From assembly GCF_000429485.1 (NCBI RefSeq), contig NZ_KE386908.1, positions 124,001 through 188,000 on the forward strand: DNA of 64,000 bases, read 5' to 3'. The stretch's first letter is position 1. Each line of letters starts with the position of its first letter. The notes under the pieces were generated by a model. That model made no database searches and was not told the DNA's origin. It was given only the letters and a program-made list of their open reading frames with translations. This DNA is from Aliagarivorans marinus DSM 23064 (GTDB lineage: Bacteria > Pseudomonadota > Gammaproteobacteria > Enterobacterales > Celerinatantimonadaceae). Positions 35,637 to 45,946 of this stretch are shown here, piece by piece. The translations under genes and the position numbers were made by a program.

Positions 35637-37397
35637 TCAAGTTTTCAGCTCGGTCATCAAAGTCTGCATTTCTCGCTTTTCTTCGGGGCTAAGTTGTCCT
35701 TGTAAGGACTTCACCGTTAGCTGATCGAAGCGTTGATGGAGTAGCTGGTCCACAAAGCTGGAGATGGTATCGTCCAGCTCTTCTTGGTAGCCCTGTTCAT
35801 CGATCTGCAAGTCATAGCCAGCCAGCAGGTTTAGGTGCTTTTGTTGCGGCAGATCGCGCCAACGCTCCAGCAACTGGGCGGTGGTGATATCGGGCTTTTG
35901 CTTGATGTGTTCCAGTAGTTCTAACAGGATCTCGATGCCTTTTTGGTCGAGGCTTTCCAGCCCTGGAACTGTAGGTACCTGCAAGCCGATCTGGGGCGTT
36001 TGCAACAACATGGCAATGGCCTTACGCATAGGCGTAAGGCTAAGTTTAGTCTGTTTAACGTTCGCTTGGGGGCGATTTTTTTTAATCTGGGCCAGCTCGG
36101 TATCGAGCCGGTTGCGCAGCCAGCGATTACGGGTCGCCAGCTCGGAGAGCAGGGTTTCTTTGTAAAACTCTGCCGGAATTTGGTTAATCAGCTGATAGGC
36201 CTGCGAGGCTAAATGGCTCTTGCCGGCATCGGTGCTGATATCGATATCTTGGGCCAGTCGCTCGAACAAGAACTGCGACAGCGGCATGGCTTGTTGCATG
36301 CGCTGTTCGAAGCCGTCTTTGCCTTCTTGGCGCACCAAGCTGTCGGGGTCTTCGCCGTCGGGCAGGAACATAAACTTCAGCTCTACCTCGTCGCGCAGCT
36401 GGGGCAGGGCGTTTTCCAAGGCCCGCCAGGCGGCATCGCGGCCAGCGCGGTCACCGTCGTAACAGCAGATAATCTGACGACTGGCGCGGAATAGCGTTTG
36501 TAGATGTTCAGGCGTGGTCGAGGTACCCAAGGACGCGACCGCATAGTCGATACCGAACTGGGCCAGCGACACCACATCCATATAACCTTCCACCACCAAG
36601 ATCTGTGGGATCTTGTTGTAGGCTTGGCGCACTTCATACAGGCCATACAGCTCTTGGCCTTTGTGGAAGATCGGCGTTTCCGGCGAGTTGAGGTACTTGG
36701 GCGTACCGTCGCCGAGCACTCGGCCACCAAAGCCAATGTAACGACCGCGCTTATCGCGGATCGGGAACATCAGCCGATCGCGGAAGCGGTCATAACAGCG
36801 GCCTTTGTCGCTTTTAATCGACATCCCGGAGTCGAGCAGCATCTGCTGGGCTTGTTGGCCGAACAGCTTGTTGAGCGAGTCCCAGGCATCCGGCGCATAG
36901 CCAATGGCAAACTTTTGCGCGACTTCACCACTGAGGCCTCGGCCTTTAAGGTAGTCGATCACCTTTTGCTTTTCTGGGTGTTCGCGTAGCTGCTGCTGGA
37001 AGTAGCGGGTGGCGTGCTGCATCAGCTCGTACAGGTCTTTGGCGTACTGCTTTTGCTGCTGGTTCTGCTGGGGATTGAACTTGCCCCCTCGGCCCTCTTC
37101 GCGCTCCACTTCCATGCCCATCTGGCCGGCGAGCTCTTCCACGGCTTCGACAAAGTCGAGCTTGTCGTACTCCATGATAAAGCCGATGGCATTACCGTGG
37201 GCACCGCAGCCAAAGCAGTGATAGAACTGTTTGTCGGGACTTACCGAGAAAGACGGGGTTTTTTCGTTGTGGAAGGGGCAACACGCCGAGTAGTTTTTGC
37301 CGGTTTTTTTCAGGCTAACCCGTTGATCAATCAACGATACAATGTCTGCTCGTGCCAGCAGGTTATCGATAAATTGTTGGGTTATACGTCCAGCCAT
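35637..37397 (-). CDS. dnaG: DNA primase
   Basis: Makes RNA primers for DNA replication with the DnaB helicase. 586 aa. CHC2 zinc-binding domain CPFHNEKTPSFSVSPDKQFYHCFGCGA (about 40-66, ligands Cys/His/Cys/Cys), RNA polymerase core, TOPRIM motif VVEGYMDVVSLAQFG (about 264-278) with CYDGDRAGRDAAWRA supplying acidic metal ligands, and a helicase-binding C-terminal helical domain ending REMQTLMTELKT. Starts MAGRITQQFIDNLLARADIV, like E. coli. A hairpin lies between it and yqeY. Confidence 0.98.
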   Translation of the reverse strand: MAGRITQQFIDNLLARADIVSLIDQRVSLKKTGKNYSACCPFHNEKTPSFSVSPDKQFYHCFGCGAHGNAIGFIMEYDKLDFVEAVEELAGQMGMEVEREEGRGGKFNPQQNQQQKQYAKDLYELMQHATRYFQQQLREHPEKQKVIDYLKGRGLSGEVAQKFAIGYAPDAWDSLNKLFGQQAQQMLLDSGMSIKSDKGRCYDRFRDRLMFPIRDKRGRYIGFGGRVLGDGTPKYLNSPETPIFHKGQELYGLYEVRQAYNKIPQILVVEGYMDVVSLAQFGIDYAVASLGTSTTPEHLQTLFRASRQIICCYDGDRAGRDAAWRALENALPQLRDEVELKFMFLPDGEDPDSLVRQEGKDGFEQRMQQAMPLSQFLFERLAQDIDISTDAGKSHLASQAYQLINQIPAEFYKETLLSELATRNRWLRNRLDTELAQIKKNRPQANVKQTKLSLTPMRKAIAMLLQTPQIGLQVPTVPGLESLDQKGIEILLELLEHIKQKPDITTAQLLERWRDLPQQKHLNLLAGYDLQIDEQGYQEELDDTISSFVDQLLHQRFDQLTVKSLQGQLSPEEKREMQTLMTELKT

Positions 37398-37494
37398 AAA
37401 GTCTCGAACAGGCGCCTATGGAAAATTACCGTGAAGCGGATTAGAAAAGAGTGCCCTTAACTTAAGAGCCTATCAATACGCTTTTGTTCAATAC

Positions 37495-37540
37495 GCAAGA
37501 AAACAACAAGCCGTGATCCCAAAAATGAGAGCACGGCTTG
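37495..37540 (-). terminator. Internal terminator/attenuator between yqeY and dnaG
   Basis: Stem CAAGCCGTG/CACGGCTTG (37507-37515, 37532-37540) with a 16-nt loop, then TTGTTTTCTTG on the minus strand. In the E. coli macromolecular synthesis operon a partial terminator upstream of dnaG keeps primase low relative to S21; this hairpin is in the equivalent place. Confidence 0.75.
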
Positions 37541-37561
37541 CCAGATTGAAGCTAATGGGGT

Positions 37562-38005
37562 TTAGGCGAGTTGCTTGCGTACAGCGGCGCTAATTGCGCC
37601 CATGTCAGCTCGGCCTTGTACTTGTGGTTTAAGTACGCCCATTACCTTACCCATGTCTTGCATGCCAGCGGCACCAGATTGACTGATGGCAGCAGAAATC
37701 AGCTCGCTGATCTCTTCCTCGCTAAGCGGCTTAGGAAGAAACTCTTCCAGCACAGTTATTTCAGCCAACTCTACATCGGCCAAGTCTTGACGCGTGGCTG
37801 CAATAAATTGCTCGGCGGCGTCTTTGCGCTGTTTCACCTGCTTAACGATGATTGCCAGAACTTGCTCATCGTCAAGTTCAATGCGCTCATCAACTTCACG
37901 CTGCTTAACAGCGGCCATTAGCATACGCAAGGTGCCAAGACGTTGCTTGTCTTTAGCACGCATTGCGGCTTTTTGTTCATCCTGAAGCTGGGCTTTTAAT
38001 GACAT
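37562..38005 (-). CDS. yqeY: GatB/YqeY-domain protein
   Basis: 147-aa protein with the helical YqeY domain also found at the C terminus of the GatB amidotransferase subunit, where it binds tRNA. Typical start MSLKAQLQDEQKAAMRAKDKQRLGTLRMLMAAVKQ and end GRADMGAISAAVRKQL. The free-standing form has no firmly established role. Conserved between rpsU and dnaG. Confidence 0.92.
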   Translation of the reverse strand: MSLKAQLQDEQKAAMRAKDKQRLGTLRMLMAAVKQREVDERIELDDEQVLAIIVKQVKQRKDAAEQFIAATRQDLADVELAEITVLEEFLPKPLSEEEISELISAAISQSGAAGMQDMGKVMGVLKPQVQGRADMGAISAAVRKQLA

Positions 38006-38030
38006 GGTATTGCTTAACTCTTAGTGCTTA

Positions 38031-38321
<291 letters not shown>

Positions 38322-38461
38322 TTAAGCCGATCCCACTGTGCTTGTAAAGCCCAAATGTGCTGGCTGGTGAAAAATCCACGACGCAGGTAAGATATGCGCG
38401 TTTTTTAATTGGCTAAACTTACAGCGCTTGGGCAAACCTGAGGCTGACACGGGAACACTGC

Positions 38462-39478
38462 ATGCGAATTCTAGGTATCGAAACCTCTTGCGACGAAACT
38501 GGCGTAGCAATTTACGATGACAAGCTCGGGCTATTGTCGCACGCCCTTTATAGTCAGGTGAAGTTACATGCAGATTACGGCGGAGTGGTACCTGAGCTGG
38601 CCTCGCGCGACCACATCCGTAAGACCATTCCCCTAATAGAAGAAGCGCTCAAAGAGGCCAACTGCGGCAAAGACGAGATCGATGCGATTGCCTATACCGC
38701 CGGCCCGGGTTTGGTGGGCGCGCTATTGGTGGGCTCGCTGACCGCCCGCAGCTTAGCTATGGCTTGGGACGTACCGGCGGTGGCAGTGCATCATATGGAA
38801 GGTCATCTGCTGGCGCCGATGCTAGAAGATACCCCGCCAGAATTCCCTTTCTTGGCGCTGCTGGTATCCGGCGGTCATACCATGATTGTGGAAGTGGACG
38901 GTATCGGCGAATACACCATCTTGGGCGAGTCGATTGACGACGCTGCCGGTGAGGCCTTCGATAAAACCGCCAAGTTATTAGGCCTGGATTACCCGGGAGG
39001 CCCGCTGCTGGCTCGTTTGGCAGAGAAAGGCGTACCCGGCCGCTTTACCTTCCCACGCCCGATGACCGACCGCCCTGGTCTGGATATGAGCTTCTCTGGC
39101 CTTAAAACCTTTGCCAAGAACACCATCGATGCCGAAGGCGACGATGAGCAAACCAAGGCGGATATCTCGCTGGCCTTCCAGCAGGCAGTGGTGGATACCC
39201 TGATCATTAAGTGCCGCCGTGCACTCAAGGAGACCGGCCTGAAGCGTTTGGTGATTGCCGGTGGGGTAAGCGCCAACACCTCGCTACGCGCCCAGCTCGG
39301 TGAGCTGATGAAAAGTCGTGGCGGTGAGGTGTTCTACCCGCGCAACGAGTTCTGTACCGATAACGGTGCGATGATCGCCTATGCCGGTATGCAGCGCTTT
39401 AAGGCTGGGCAGGTGCAGGACTTGAGCATCGAAGCCAAGCCGCGTTGGCCGCTGGATCAGCTGCCGCCTGCTAAATAA
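38462..39478 (+). CDS. tsaD: tRNA N6-threonylcarbamoyladenosine synthase, TsaD subunit
   Basis: Transfers threonylcarbamoyl to A37 of ANN-decoding tRNAs together with TsaB and TsaE. 338 aa, ASKHA fold. [19 protein letters not shown] at the N terminus, metal-binding HHMEGH (about 110-115), [10 protein letters not shown] and the conserved FPRP...DMSFSGLKT segment are all present. Divergent from rpsU. Confidence 0.98.
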   Translation: MRILGIETSCDETGVAIYDDKLGLLSHALYSQVKLHADYGGVVPELASRDHIRKTIPLIEEALKEANCGKDEIDAIAYTAGPGLVGALLVGSLTARSLAMAWDVPAVAVHHMEGHLLAPMLEDTPPEFPFLALLVSGGHTMIVEVDGIGEYTILGESIDDAAGEAFDKTAKLLGLDYPGGPLLARLAEKGVPGRFTFPRPMTDRPGLDMSFSGLKTFAKNTIDAEGDDEQTKADISLAFQQAVVDTLIIKCRRALKETGLKRLVIAGGVSANTSLRAQLGELMKSRGGEVFYPRNEFCTDNGAMIAYAGMQRFKAGQVQDLSIEAKPRWPLDQLPPAK

Positions 39479-39518
39479 AACATCGCCAGTAAAAAAACAG
39501 AGAGATATCGAAGGGTGC

Positions 39519-40115
39519 TTAGCGTTCTTTACGCTTAAGCACCTTGCTTTCTGAGTGGCTACGTAGCCGCGAGATATTGCCCTGATGGCGCATAATAATC
39601 AGCACCGAGAGCATGGCTACTGGTAGGGTGTAGGCGGGCTTAATCCACCAGGTGTAGAGTGGCGCCATGGACACTGCGACAATCGCCGCCAGCGATGAAT
39701 AACCGCGTACCCACAGCGTTAATAACCACGTGCCAATCAGCAGCGCGCCTAAATCCAGCCCAATCGGCAGCACGCCACCGAGCGCTGTCGCCACACCTTT
39801 GCCACCCTGAAAGTGAAAGAAGATCGGGTACATGTGGCCCAAACAGGCGGCGATGCCGACAAAGCCGAGCACCACTGGCGCTAGACCGGCAAAATAACCG
39901 AGCCATACTGGAATGGTGCCCTTGAGCATATCGCACACCAGTACTAAGCCTGCGGGAAGCTTGCCGCCGAGGCGGTAGACGTTGGTAGCACCGGGGTTAT
40001 TGGAGCCGGATTGGCGGGGATCGGGAAGTTTAAACACGCGGCAGATTAGCACGGCGCTGGAGATGGAGCCGAGGAGATAGGCACAGCTAATAAAGGCTAA
40101 TCCGGTAAGACCCAT
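39519..40115 (-). CDS. plsY: Acyl-phosphate:glycerol-3-phosphate acyltransferase
   Basis: Membrane enzyme that starts phospholipid synthesis by acylating glycerol-3-phosphate with acyl-phosphate. 198 aa, about five TM spans. Conserved loops [17 protein letters not shown] (about 36-52) and [15 protein letters not shown] (about 103) are the acceptor and phosphate-binding motifs. A basic tail [15 protein letters not shown] ends the protein; its last codons overlap a stem-loop (39514-39543) in the convergent gap with tsaD. Confidence 0.95.
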   Translation of the reverse strand: MGLTGLAFISCAYLLGSISSAVLICRVFKLPDPRQSGSNNPGATNVYRLGGKLPAGLVLVCDMLKGTIPVWLGYFAGLAPVVLGFVGIAACLGHMYPIFFHFQGGKGVATALGGVLPIGLDLGALLIGTWLLTLWVRGYSSLAAIVAVSMAPLYTWWIKPAYTLPVAMLSVLIIMRHQGNISRLRSHSESKVLKRKER

Positions 40116-40231
40116 TGTCTACAAACGTTCCCCCTGCCATGGAATTGGGTTATTATCGCGCACCACCGAATCATACGCTGTTTTATAACCCAAGGCTATT
40201 GGTGGACCACTCAGCTGACCTGATGAGTTCT

Positions 40232-40606
40232 ATGGATAAAGTAATAATTCGCGAGCTTACCTTGCTCGCCAGCATTGGTGTTTACGACTGGGAACACCAA
40301 ATCCAACAAAAACTGGTTATCGACCTGGAAATGGGTTGGGACAACCGTCCGGCTGCGGCTAGTGATGATATCGCTCTGGCGCTCGACTATGCCTCGGTCA
40401 GTCAGGCGGTGGGCGAGCTGGTTCAAGGGCAACACCACAAACTGGTGGAAACCCTAGCCGAGAAAATTGCCGCTATGCTGCTTAACGATTTCTCCACCCC
40501 TTGGGTTAAGGTAAGCCTGAAAAAGCCCGGCGCGGTGCCCAATGCCGCCACTGTTGGGGTTGAGATCGAACGCAGCGCTGCTGAACTGCAGCAAGCAGGG
40601 CTATAG
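40232..40606 (+). CDS. folB: Dihydroneopterin aldolase
   Basis: Folate pathway aldolase/epimerase that makes 6-hydroxymethyl-dihydropterin. 124 aa from the ATG at 40232 (MDKVIIRELTLLASIGVYDWEH), where similarity to FolB begins; the frame is open 39 codons further upstream without resemblance. Active-site Glu in YDWEH (about 21) and Lys in SLKKPGAVPNA (about 99) are present. Stop overlaps or abuts folK, and the two enzymes act in succession. Confidence 0.95.
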   Translation: MDKVIIRELTLLASIGVYDWEHQIQQKLVIDLEMGWDNRPAAASDDIALALDYASVSQAVGELVQGQHHKLVETLAEKIAAMLLNDFSTPWVKVSLKKPGAVPNAATVGVEIERSAAELQQAGL

Positions 40607-40608
40607 TG

Positions 40609-41094
40609 ATGGCAGAGATCTTCGTTGGCATTGGCAGCAATATCGACCGCGAGCAGCATATTGCCAGCGGCATCGACATGCTGCGCGAGGCCTTTGGCGA
40701 GCTCAGCCTGAGCCCCATCTATGAGAGCGAGTCCTTTGGCTTCTCTGGCCCCAGCTTCTTTAACTTGGTGGCCCGTTTTGAGTCGTCAAAGAAGATCGGC
40801 GAGGTGTTAGCTGAGCTAAAACGCATCGAAGCGGCCAACGGCCGAGTGCATGGTGCGAAAAAGTTTGCCTCTCGAACCTTAGATATTGATATCCTGCTCT
40901 ACGACGATGTGGTGTGTTCACAACCGTGTGAACTGCCTCGTGGGGAAGTATTGGAGAACGCCTTCGTACTTCGCCCGCTAGCTGAGTTGGCCGGTGAGCG
41001 GATTCATCCAATTGCAAAGCAAAGCTATCACGCGCTGTGGCAAGCTTTCGATAAGCAATACCAACCGTTAAACCGAGTCAGCTTAACCTGTTAG
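40609..41094 (+). CDS. folK: 2-amino-4-hydroxy-6-hydroxymethyldihydropteridine pyrophosphokinase
   Basis: Next step of folate synthesis after FolB: transfers pyrophosphate from ATP. About 161 aa. Motifs: FVGIGSNIDREQHI (about 4-17), SESFGFSGPSFFNLVARFES, and RTLDIDILLYDD, the metal-binding Asp-x-Asp (about 92-101). The ATG at 40609 is two bases after the folB stop; a GTG one codon earlier overlaps that stop. Confidence 0.95.
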   Translation: MAEIFVGIGSNIDREQHIASGIDMLREAFGELSLSPIYESESFGFSGPSFFNLVARFESSKKIGEVLAELKRIEAANGRVHGAKKFASRTLDIDILLYDDVVCSQPCELPRGEVLENAFVLRPLAELAGERIHPIAKQSYHALWQAFDKQYQPLNRVSLTC

Positions 41095-41139
41095 TTTAAG
41101 TTCGTAAGCCGGTTTCCAGTTTTAAAATAGTAGGTACTT

Positions 41140-41943
41140 ATGTCCACCATTGAAGTAGTGGTCTTGTCCCTTATCCAGGGATTGACTGAATTCTTACCCA
41201 TTTCCAGCTCTGCTCACCTGATCCTGCCTTCGCAGTTGTTAGGTTGGGATGATCAGGGCCTAGCCTTCGATGTTGCCGTGCACGTCGGTAGCTTGTTCGC
41301 CGTTATGGCCTATTTCCGCACCGAGATCCTCTCGATGCTTAAGTCGTGGATTGCTTGGTTTGGCGGAAAGCGCGACCCCGAAGCCACCCTCGCATGGTTT
41401 ATTATCTTCGCCACCCTGCCGGCGGTATTCTTTGGCTTCTTCGGCAAAAACCTGATCGAGATGTACCTGCGCTCAGCTTGGGTGATTGCCTGTACCACCA
41501 TCGTGTTTGGTCTGTTGCTGTGGTGGGCCGATAAGACTGGTGTGCGCCGCTTGGGCGAGTACGATATCAGCTGGAAACAAGCCATGGCGATCGGCTTTGC
41601 CCAAGCGATTGCGATCATTCCCGGCACCTCGCGCAGTGGTATCACCATGACTGCAGCATTGATGCTGGGCATGAAGCGTGAAGCGGCGGCTCGCTTCTCT
41701 TTCTTGTTGTCGATTCCGGTGATCTTGGGCGCCTGTGTGCTGCTCACCAAGGATATCGTTGATACCAATGTAGCCACCCCAGATTGGTCGGCGCTGGCAA
41801 TGGGTATTGTGCTGACCTTCTTCAGCGCCTACGCCTGCATCCACTACTTTATTAAGTGGATCAGCAAGCTGTCGATGACCCCGTTTGTGATCTACCGGGT
41901 ATTGCTGGGTATTGGCTTAGTGGTGATGCTAACCACCGGCTAG
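41140..41943 (+). CDS. uppP: Undecaprenyl-diphosphatase
   Basis: Membrane phosphatase that recycles the undecaprenyl lipid carrier for peptidoglycan and other envelope polymers, and gives basal bacitracin resistance (BacA). 267 aa, about eight TM. Catalytic motifs [17 protein letters not shown] (about 13-29) and [14 protein letters not shown] (about 165-178) intact. Confidence 0.96.
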   Translation: MSTIEVVVLSLIQGLTEFLPISSSAHLILPSQLLGWDDQGLAFDVAVHVGSLFAVMAYFRTEILSMLKSWIAWFGGKRDPEATLAWFIIFATLPAVFFGFFGKNLIEMYLRSAWVIACTTIVFGLLLWWADKTGVRRLGEYDISWKQAMAIGFAQAIAIIPGTSRSGITMTAALMLGMKREAAARFSFLLSIPVILGACVLLTKDIVDTNVATPDWSALAMGIVLTFFSAYACIHYFIKWISKLSMTPFVIYRVLLGIGLVVMLTTG

Positions 41944-41995
41944 TTAATGTTAAGTCAGCCACGGTGCTGGCTGACTACATTGATGCGATTAGGGT

Positions 41996-43237
41996 TTAAG
42001 AGGCGTGGTTTGCTAACCACGCCTTTTTTGTATCACTGATCACCGCTATCCGCTGCTGGCCTAGCTGCTCGCGGATCTCAGCGCCTTTATAGCCGGCGGC
42101 AACGATGGCTTTTACATCCACCGCTTGGGCGTTTTGGTACTGCAGCCACAGATAATCGGCAGAGGGGTAGGGCTTGCTCTGCCAGCCCAGGCGGCCTCGG
42201 TAATCGGCGATACAGGCTTGCAGGATCTGTTGGAAGCGCTCGCCTTTACGCCAAGCATCAGTCTTGTTCAGCAGTTTGAGCACGGTGGCAGGTTTAAGCT
42301 CGGCGGCGCTATGGATGGTGATATGGTATTCAGCCACGAGTAGCGCTAAGTCGCGGTAGTGGTTGGGCACCTTAAAGCGTTCGCAGAAGGCCTTGATCCG
42401 CGGCATACCAGCAGGCCCATGGTTGGGGTGCGAGGGCAGCTTGTCTTTTGGCGTGAGCGCCTTGCCAAAATCGTGGCACAGCGCGGCGAAGCGCACCTCT
42501 TTGGCAAAGCCTTCATCGACCGCTTGCTTGAGCACCATCATAGTGTGCAGCCCGGTACAGATCTCCGGGTGGTACTCTTTGCGCGCAGGCACGCCGTAGA
42601 GCTCATCGAGCTCGGGGAACAGCACCTTCAGTGCCTCGGCTTCGCGTAGCACTTCAAAGAACACCTGCGGATTTTGGCAATCCAGGCTGCGCTCCAGCTC
42701 GCTCCACACCCGCTCTGGAGTCAGGCTCTCCAGCTCGCCAGTGTGGGCGATATCACGCATCAGCGCGATGGTCTCATCGGCGACCTTAAAGCCAAGGTGG
42801 TGGAAACGGGCAGCAAAGCGGGCAACCCGCAGTACCCGCAGCGGATCTTCCACAAAGGCCGGGCTGACATGGCGTAGCAGCCGCTGCTCCAGATCGCGCT
42901 GGCCACCGTAAGGGTCGTGGATCTCACCATTGGGCGATTGGGCGATGGCATTGATGGTGATATCGCGGCGGATCAGGTCTTGCTCGAGGGTAATGGAGTC
43001 GTCGAAATCGCAGATAAAACCGGTATAGCCTTGGCCCTTTTTACGCTCGGTGCGCGCCAGTGCATACTCTTCTTGGGTGTGCGGATGCAGGAACACCGGA
43101 AAGTCTCGGCCCACTTGGGTAAAGCCCTGATCGAGCATCTGTTGTGGGGTTGAGCCAACGACCAAATAGTCACGATCTTTCACTGCCAAACCCAGTAAGT
43201 TGTCGCGCACTGCGCCGCCAACTAGATAAATCTCCAC
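41996..43237 (-). CDS. cca: Multifunctional CCA-adding tRNA nucleotidyltransferase
   Basis: Adds or repairs the 3' CCA of tRNAs. 413 aa, close to the E. coli 412. Starts with GTG at 43237: [28 protein letters not shown], matching family start; the frame is open nine codons further. Catalytic Asp pair DRD (about 21-23), [12 protein letters not shown] phosphohydrolase domain [12 protein letters not shown] (about 250), C-terminal motif with [12 protein letters not shown]. The last coding bases form the uppP terminator hairpin of the opposite strand. Confidence 0.96.
   Translation of the reverse strand: MEIYLVGGAVRDNLLGLAVKDRDYLVVGSTPQQMLDQGFTQVGRDFPVFLHPHTQEEYALARTERKKGQGYTGFICDFDDSITLEQDLIRRDITINAIAQSPNGEIHDPYGGQRDLEQRLLRHVSPAFVEDPLRVLRVARFAARFHHLGFKVADETIALMRDIAHTGELESLTPERVWSELERSLDCQNPQVFFEVLREAEALKVLFPELDELYGVPARKEYHPEICTGLHTMMVLKQAVDEGFAKEVRFAALCHDFGKALTPKDKLPSHPNHGPAGMPRIKAFCERFKVPNHYRDLALLVAEYHITIHSAAELKPATVLKLLNKTDAWRKGERFQQILQACIADYRGRLGWQSKPYPSADYLWLQYQNAQAVDVKAIVAAGYKGAEIREQLGQQRIAVISDTKKAWLANHAS
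42001..42029 (+). terminator. Terminator of uppP inside the 3' end of cca
   Basis: Stem AGGCGTGGTT/AACCACGCCT, 4-nt loop, then T6 on the plus strand. It sits within the last codons of the convergent cca gene. A second hairpin GTCAGCCA/TGGCTGAC lies just before it (41954-41974). Confidence 0.82.
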
Positions 43238-43369
43238 GCTCGTCTCACTCTTGCCGATCCACAAAATCTTTGAACGCGGTATTATATACCCGAACTACTC
43301 CAAGGTGCAGGATTCGAAAAACTCAATGTCCATCGGGCAAGGCGAACTGCGGTAAAAAAGGATAACAGG

Positions 43370-45007
43370 ATGTACTTTGAATACTTCGGGTTAACGGAGA
43401 ACCCGTTCTCGATTGCTCCCAACCCGGACTATTTGTTTTTAAGCGATCGCCATAAAGAGGCGCAGGCGCATTTGAACTTTGGTTTGGGTGAGACTGGCGG
43501 CTTTGTGCTGCTTACCGGCGAGGTGGGCACCGGGAAAACCACGGTGCTGCGTAACCTGTTGCGCCAGTTAGGCGATGACAGCCAGGTAGCGATGATCCTC
43601 AATCCCAGCCTGAGCGAGCGCGAACTGCTGGCCAGTATCTGTGACGAGCTGGAAATTGACTACGACCAGCAACAAGACAGCCTGAAGCTCTACAGCGACG
43701 CCATTAAACAGCGCTTGATGGACAACCACCAAGCTGGCAAGCACACCCTGCTATTGATTGATGAAGCCCAGCACTTGGGCGTACAAGCTCTTGAGCAGCT
43801 GCGTCTGCTCACCAACTTAGAAACCGACACCCAAAAGCTACTGCGGGTGGTGTTGGTTGGCCAGCCAGAGCTGCAACAGATGCTCAAGCAGAGCATGTTG
43901 CGCCAGCTAGCCCAGCGGATTACCGCGCGCTACCACTTGCTGCCACTGACTTTGGCAGAAACTCGCCAATATATTCGCTACCGCCTTAAGGTGGCGGGCT
44001 GCCAGCGCAAGCTGTTCAGCGATAAAAGCTGTAAGAAGATCTTCCAGCTAAGCGGCGGGATCCCACGTCTGATTAACCTGCTGTGCGATCGGGCATTGCT
44101 GGCCAGTTACGCCGCCGACCAAGAACGGGTTGACCCCAAAGCGGTACAACAAGCCGCGGGCGAGATTGGCCTGGAGGGCGTAAAAGCAGGCTCTGGAAAT
44201 AAACTAGGGCTGGGCTTTGCTACAGGTGTGGTGCTTGCCTTGGGCCTGGCTGGCGCTCTGGTTTATTTATCCAAGCCATCTGTGCCTAGCGCCATTGAGC
44301 CCACGCTGCAGCCAGCACTTGAGCTTAATCCCATCGTTGCCGAACCCGTGGTCACGGCAGAGCCGGAGCAGTACGAGCTTGCAGAGGCTACGCCCGCTAC
44401 CAGTGTCGACAGCCAATGGCGTGAGCTGCGCCAAGCCAACCTTCGGCCCGATATTGCCCGCCAGACGCTTTACAAACTGTGGGGCTATCAGGTGGAGGCC
44501 CAGCAGGCCAACTGCCAACTGGCTCCAGCGGTGGGGCTGCGCTGTCAGCGCCAGCAGGGCGGCTGGAACGCGCTGTTAGCGGTCAACTACCCAGCGGTGA
44601 TTGCACTGAATGATGAAGGCCAACGCTTCTTTGCGGTGGTCACCCAACTTGAGCCGGAGGTGGAGCTGTGGCTCGATAGTCAGCGAATTGTGGTCGAGCC
44701 GAGCTGGCTACTGCGCCGCTGGGATGGTGAGTTCGAGTTGATGTGGTACCCACCGCGCGGCTTTAGTGGCGTATTAAAGCAGGGCGAGCGCGGGCCGATG
44801 GTGGAGTGGCTTAGCCAAAGCTTGGCCATGCTCAATGGCGGTCTTGCGGGCCAAAGCAGTGTGTTCGATAGCGAGTTGGCCCAGCAAGTCCGCAGCTTCC
44901 AGCGCCAGAATCTGTTAGAGGCCGATGGGGTGGTTGGGGAGCAAACCATGATGCGCCTTTCCCAGCTGGTCCATCTCAGCCAGCCGCGACTTAAGGAGGT
45001 GTGGTAA
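43370..45007 (+). CDS. gspA: Type II secretion accessory ATPase GspA/ExeA
   Basis: Inner-membrane AAA+ ATPase that, with GspB, helps place the GspD secretin through the peptidoglycan. 545 aa. N-terminal MYFEYFGLTENPFSIAPNPDYLFLS is the family hallmark. Walker A TGEVGTGKTT (about 48-57), Walker B LLLIDEAQHLG (about 126-136), one TM (about 282-302), periplasmic domain, and a C-terminal peptidoglycan-binding domain (about 465-535, GERGPMVEWLSQSLAML). AAGGATAACAGG precedes the ATG. Overlaps gspB as TAATG. The rest of the secretion system must lie elsewhere. Confidence 0.94.
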   Translation: MYFEYFGLTENPFSIAPNPDYLFLSDRHKEAQAHLNFGLGETGGFVLLTGEVGTGKTTVLRNLLRQLGDDSQVAMILNPSLSERELLASICDELEIDYDQQQDSLKLYSDAIKQRLMDNHQAGKHTLLLIDEAQHLGVQALEQLRLLTNLETDTQKLLRVVLVGQPELQQMLKQSMLRQLAQRITARYHLLPLTLAETRQYIRYRLKVAGCQRKLFSDKSCKKIFQLSGGIPRLINLLCDRALLASYAADQERVDPKAVQQAAGEIGLEGVKAGSGNKLGLGFATGVVLALGLAGALVYLSKPSVPSAIEPTLQPALELNPIVAEPVVTAEPEQYELAEATPATSVDSQWRELRQANLRPDIARQTLYKLWGYQVEAQQANCQLAPAVGLRCQRQQGGWNALLAVNYPAVIALNDEGQRFFAVVTQLEPEVELWLDSQRIVVEPSWLLRRWDGEFELMWYPPRGFSGVLKQGERGPMVEWLSQSLAMLNGGLAGQSSVFDSELAQQVRSFQRQNLLEADGVVGEQTMMRLSQLVHLSQPRLKEVW

Positions 45008-45879
45008 TGTCGATTATCTCTAAGGCGCAGCAGCGCGGTCAGGGCGAGTATTACGGCGGCGACAAGCAAGGCTTGTCCATCAAACCCTTGGCTGCTGTTA
45101 TCGGTGGGATAGTGCTCGGTGGTGGCTTAGCCGCAGGCGCTTATCTGTATTGGAGTACGACCACCGCTAGCCCGTCTCTAGCAGTTACCAGTGCCGCAGG
45201 GCAACAACCCGTCGTTCAGATGGCTCAGGCGGTTCAGTCGGTTCAGGCAGATCAGCCCATGCAGCCATCACCAGCAAAACCGGCGCCTGCCAAGGAGCCG
45301 CGCGCGATGGAAAATGCCCTAACACCCAGTGAGATCACCATCTTGCCATTGCCGGAGCTTAAGCTAGAGGCGGTCGATTTGCTGAGCCTGCGTCAGCAGC
45401 AGCTAAAGCTGCAGAGCGAGGCTCAGGCGGCCTCTTATCCGCAGGCTGAAGCGCCCGTTTCCCAAGCAGCTACCAATGCAGAGCCTGTATCGCAAATAAC
45501 GCCGAACGCCCAACAGACACAACCACTAGCGCAGCAAGCTGAGCCTGAAGTTGATAGCGTGCTGGCGGCATTGTTCGCCGATGCCGTGGAAGCCACCGAA
45601 GGCCAGAGCTGGCAGCAGGGTGATTACGATATGACACCACAGCTGAGTGCGCTGGATGAAGCTATTAGCGCCAAGGTGCCCGACTTTAAGTTTAACTCCC
45701 ACGTGTACTCGTCGGACTCGGAGCGCAGTTATGTGCGCTTTAATAACGAGCTGTTGTACGAGGGAGAAGAGGTGGCTCCTGGGGTGATCCTGGAAGCCAT
45801 TCGCCGCGATGATGTGATTTTAAATATCGACGGCACCCTGTGTCGCCAGCGGGCCCTAAAAGACTGGAAGCTCGGCTAG
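45007..45879 (+). CDS. gspB: Type II secretion accessory protein GspB/ExeB
   Basis: Partner of GspA. About 290 aa: cytoplasmic N terminus MSIISKAQQRGQGEYYGG, one TM (about 27-47), a long Gln/Ala/Pro-rich periplasmic linker (about 50-185), and a conserved C-terminal GspB domain (about 210-290: LSALDEAISAKVPDFKFNSHVYS...YEGEEVAPGVILEAIRRDDVILN). ATG at 45007 with AAGGAGG eight bases upstream. The TAATG overlap indicates coupled translation with gspA, as in Aeromonas exeAB. Confidence 0.92.
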   Translation: MSIISKAQQRGQGEYYGGDKQGLSIKPLAAVIGGIVLGGGLAAGAYLYWSTTTASPSLAVTSAAGQQPVVQMAQAVQSVQADQPMQPSPAKPAPAKEPRAMENALTPSEITILPLPELKLEAVDLLSLRQQQLKLQSEAQAASYPQAEAPVSQAATNAEPVSQITPNAQQTQPLAQQAEPEVDSVLAALFADAVEATEGQSWQQGDYDMTPQLSALDEAISAKVPDFKFNSHVYSSDSERSYVRFNNELLYEGEEVAPGVILEAIRRDDVILNIDGTLCRQRALKDWKLG

Positions 45880-45902
45880 GGCCTAGTGATGCGGTAGAGA
45901 CT

Positions 45903-45930
45903 AAAAAGGCGTGCTTAGCACGCCTTTTTT
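45903..45930. terminator. Bidirectional terminator between gspB and the SH3 gene
   Basis: Stem AAGGCGTGC/GCACGCCTT with a TTA loop, A run on the left and T run on the right. It serves both converging transcripts. Confidence 0.88.
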
Positions 45931-45946
45931 GATCGTGTGATGGAGC

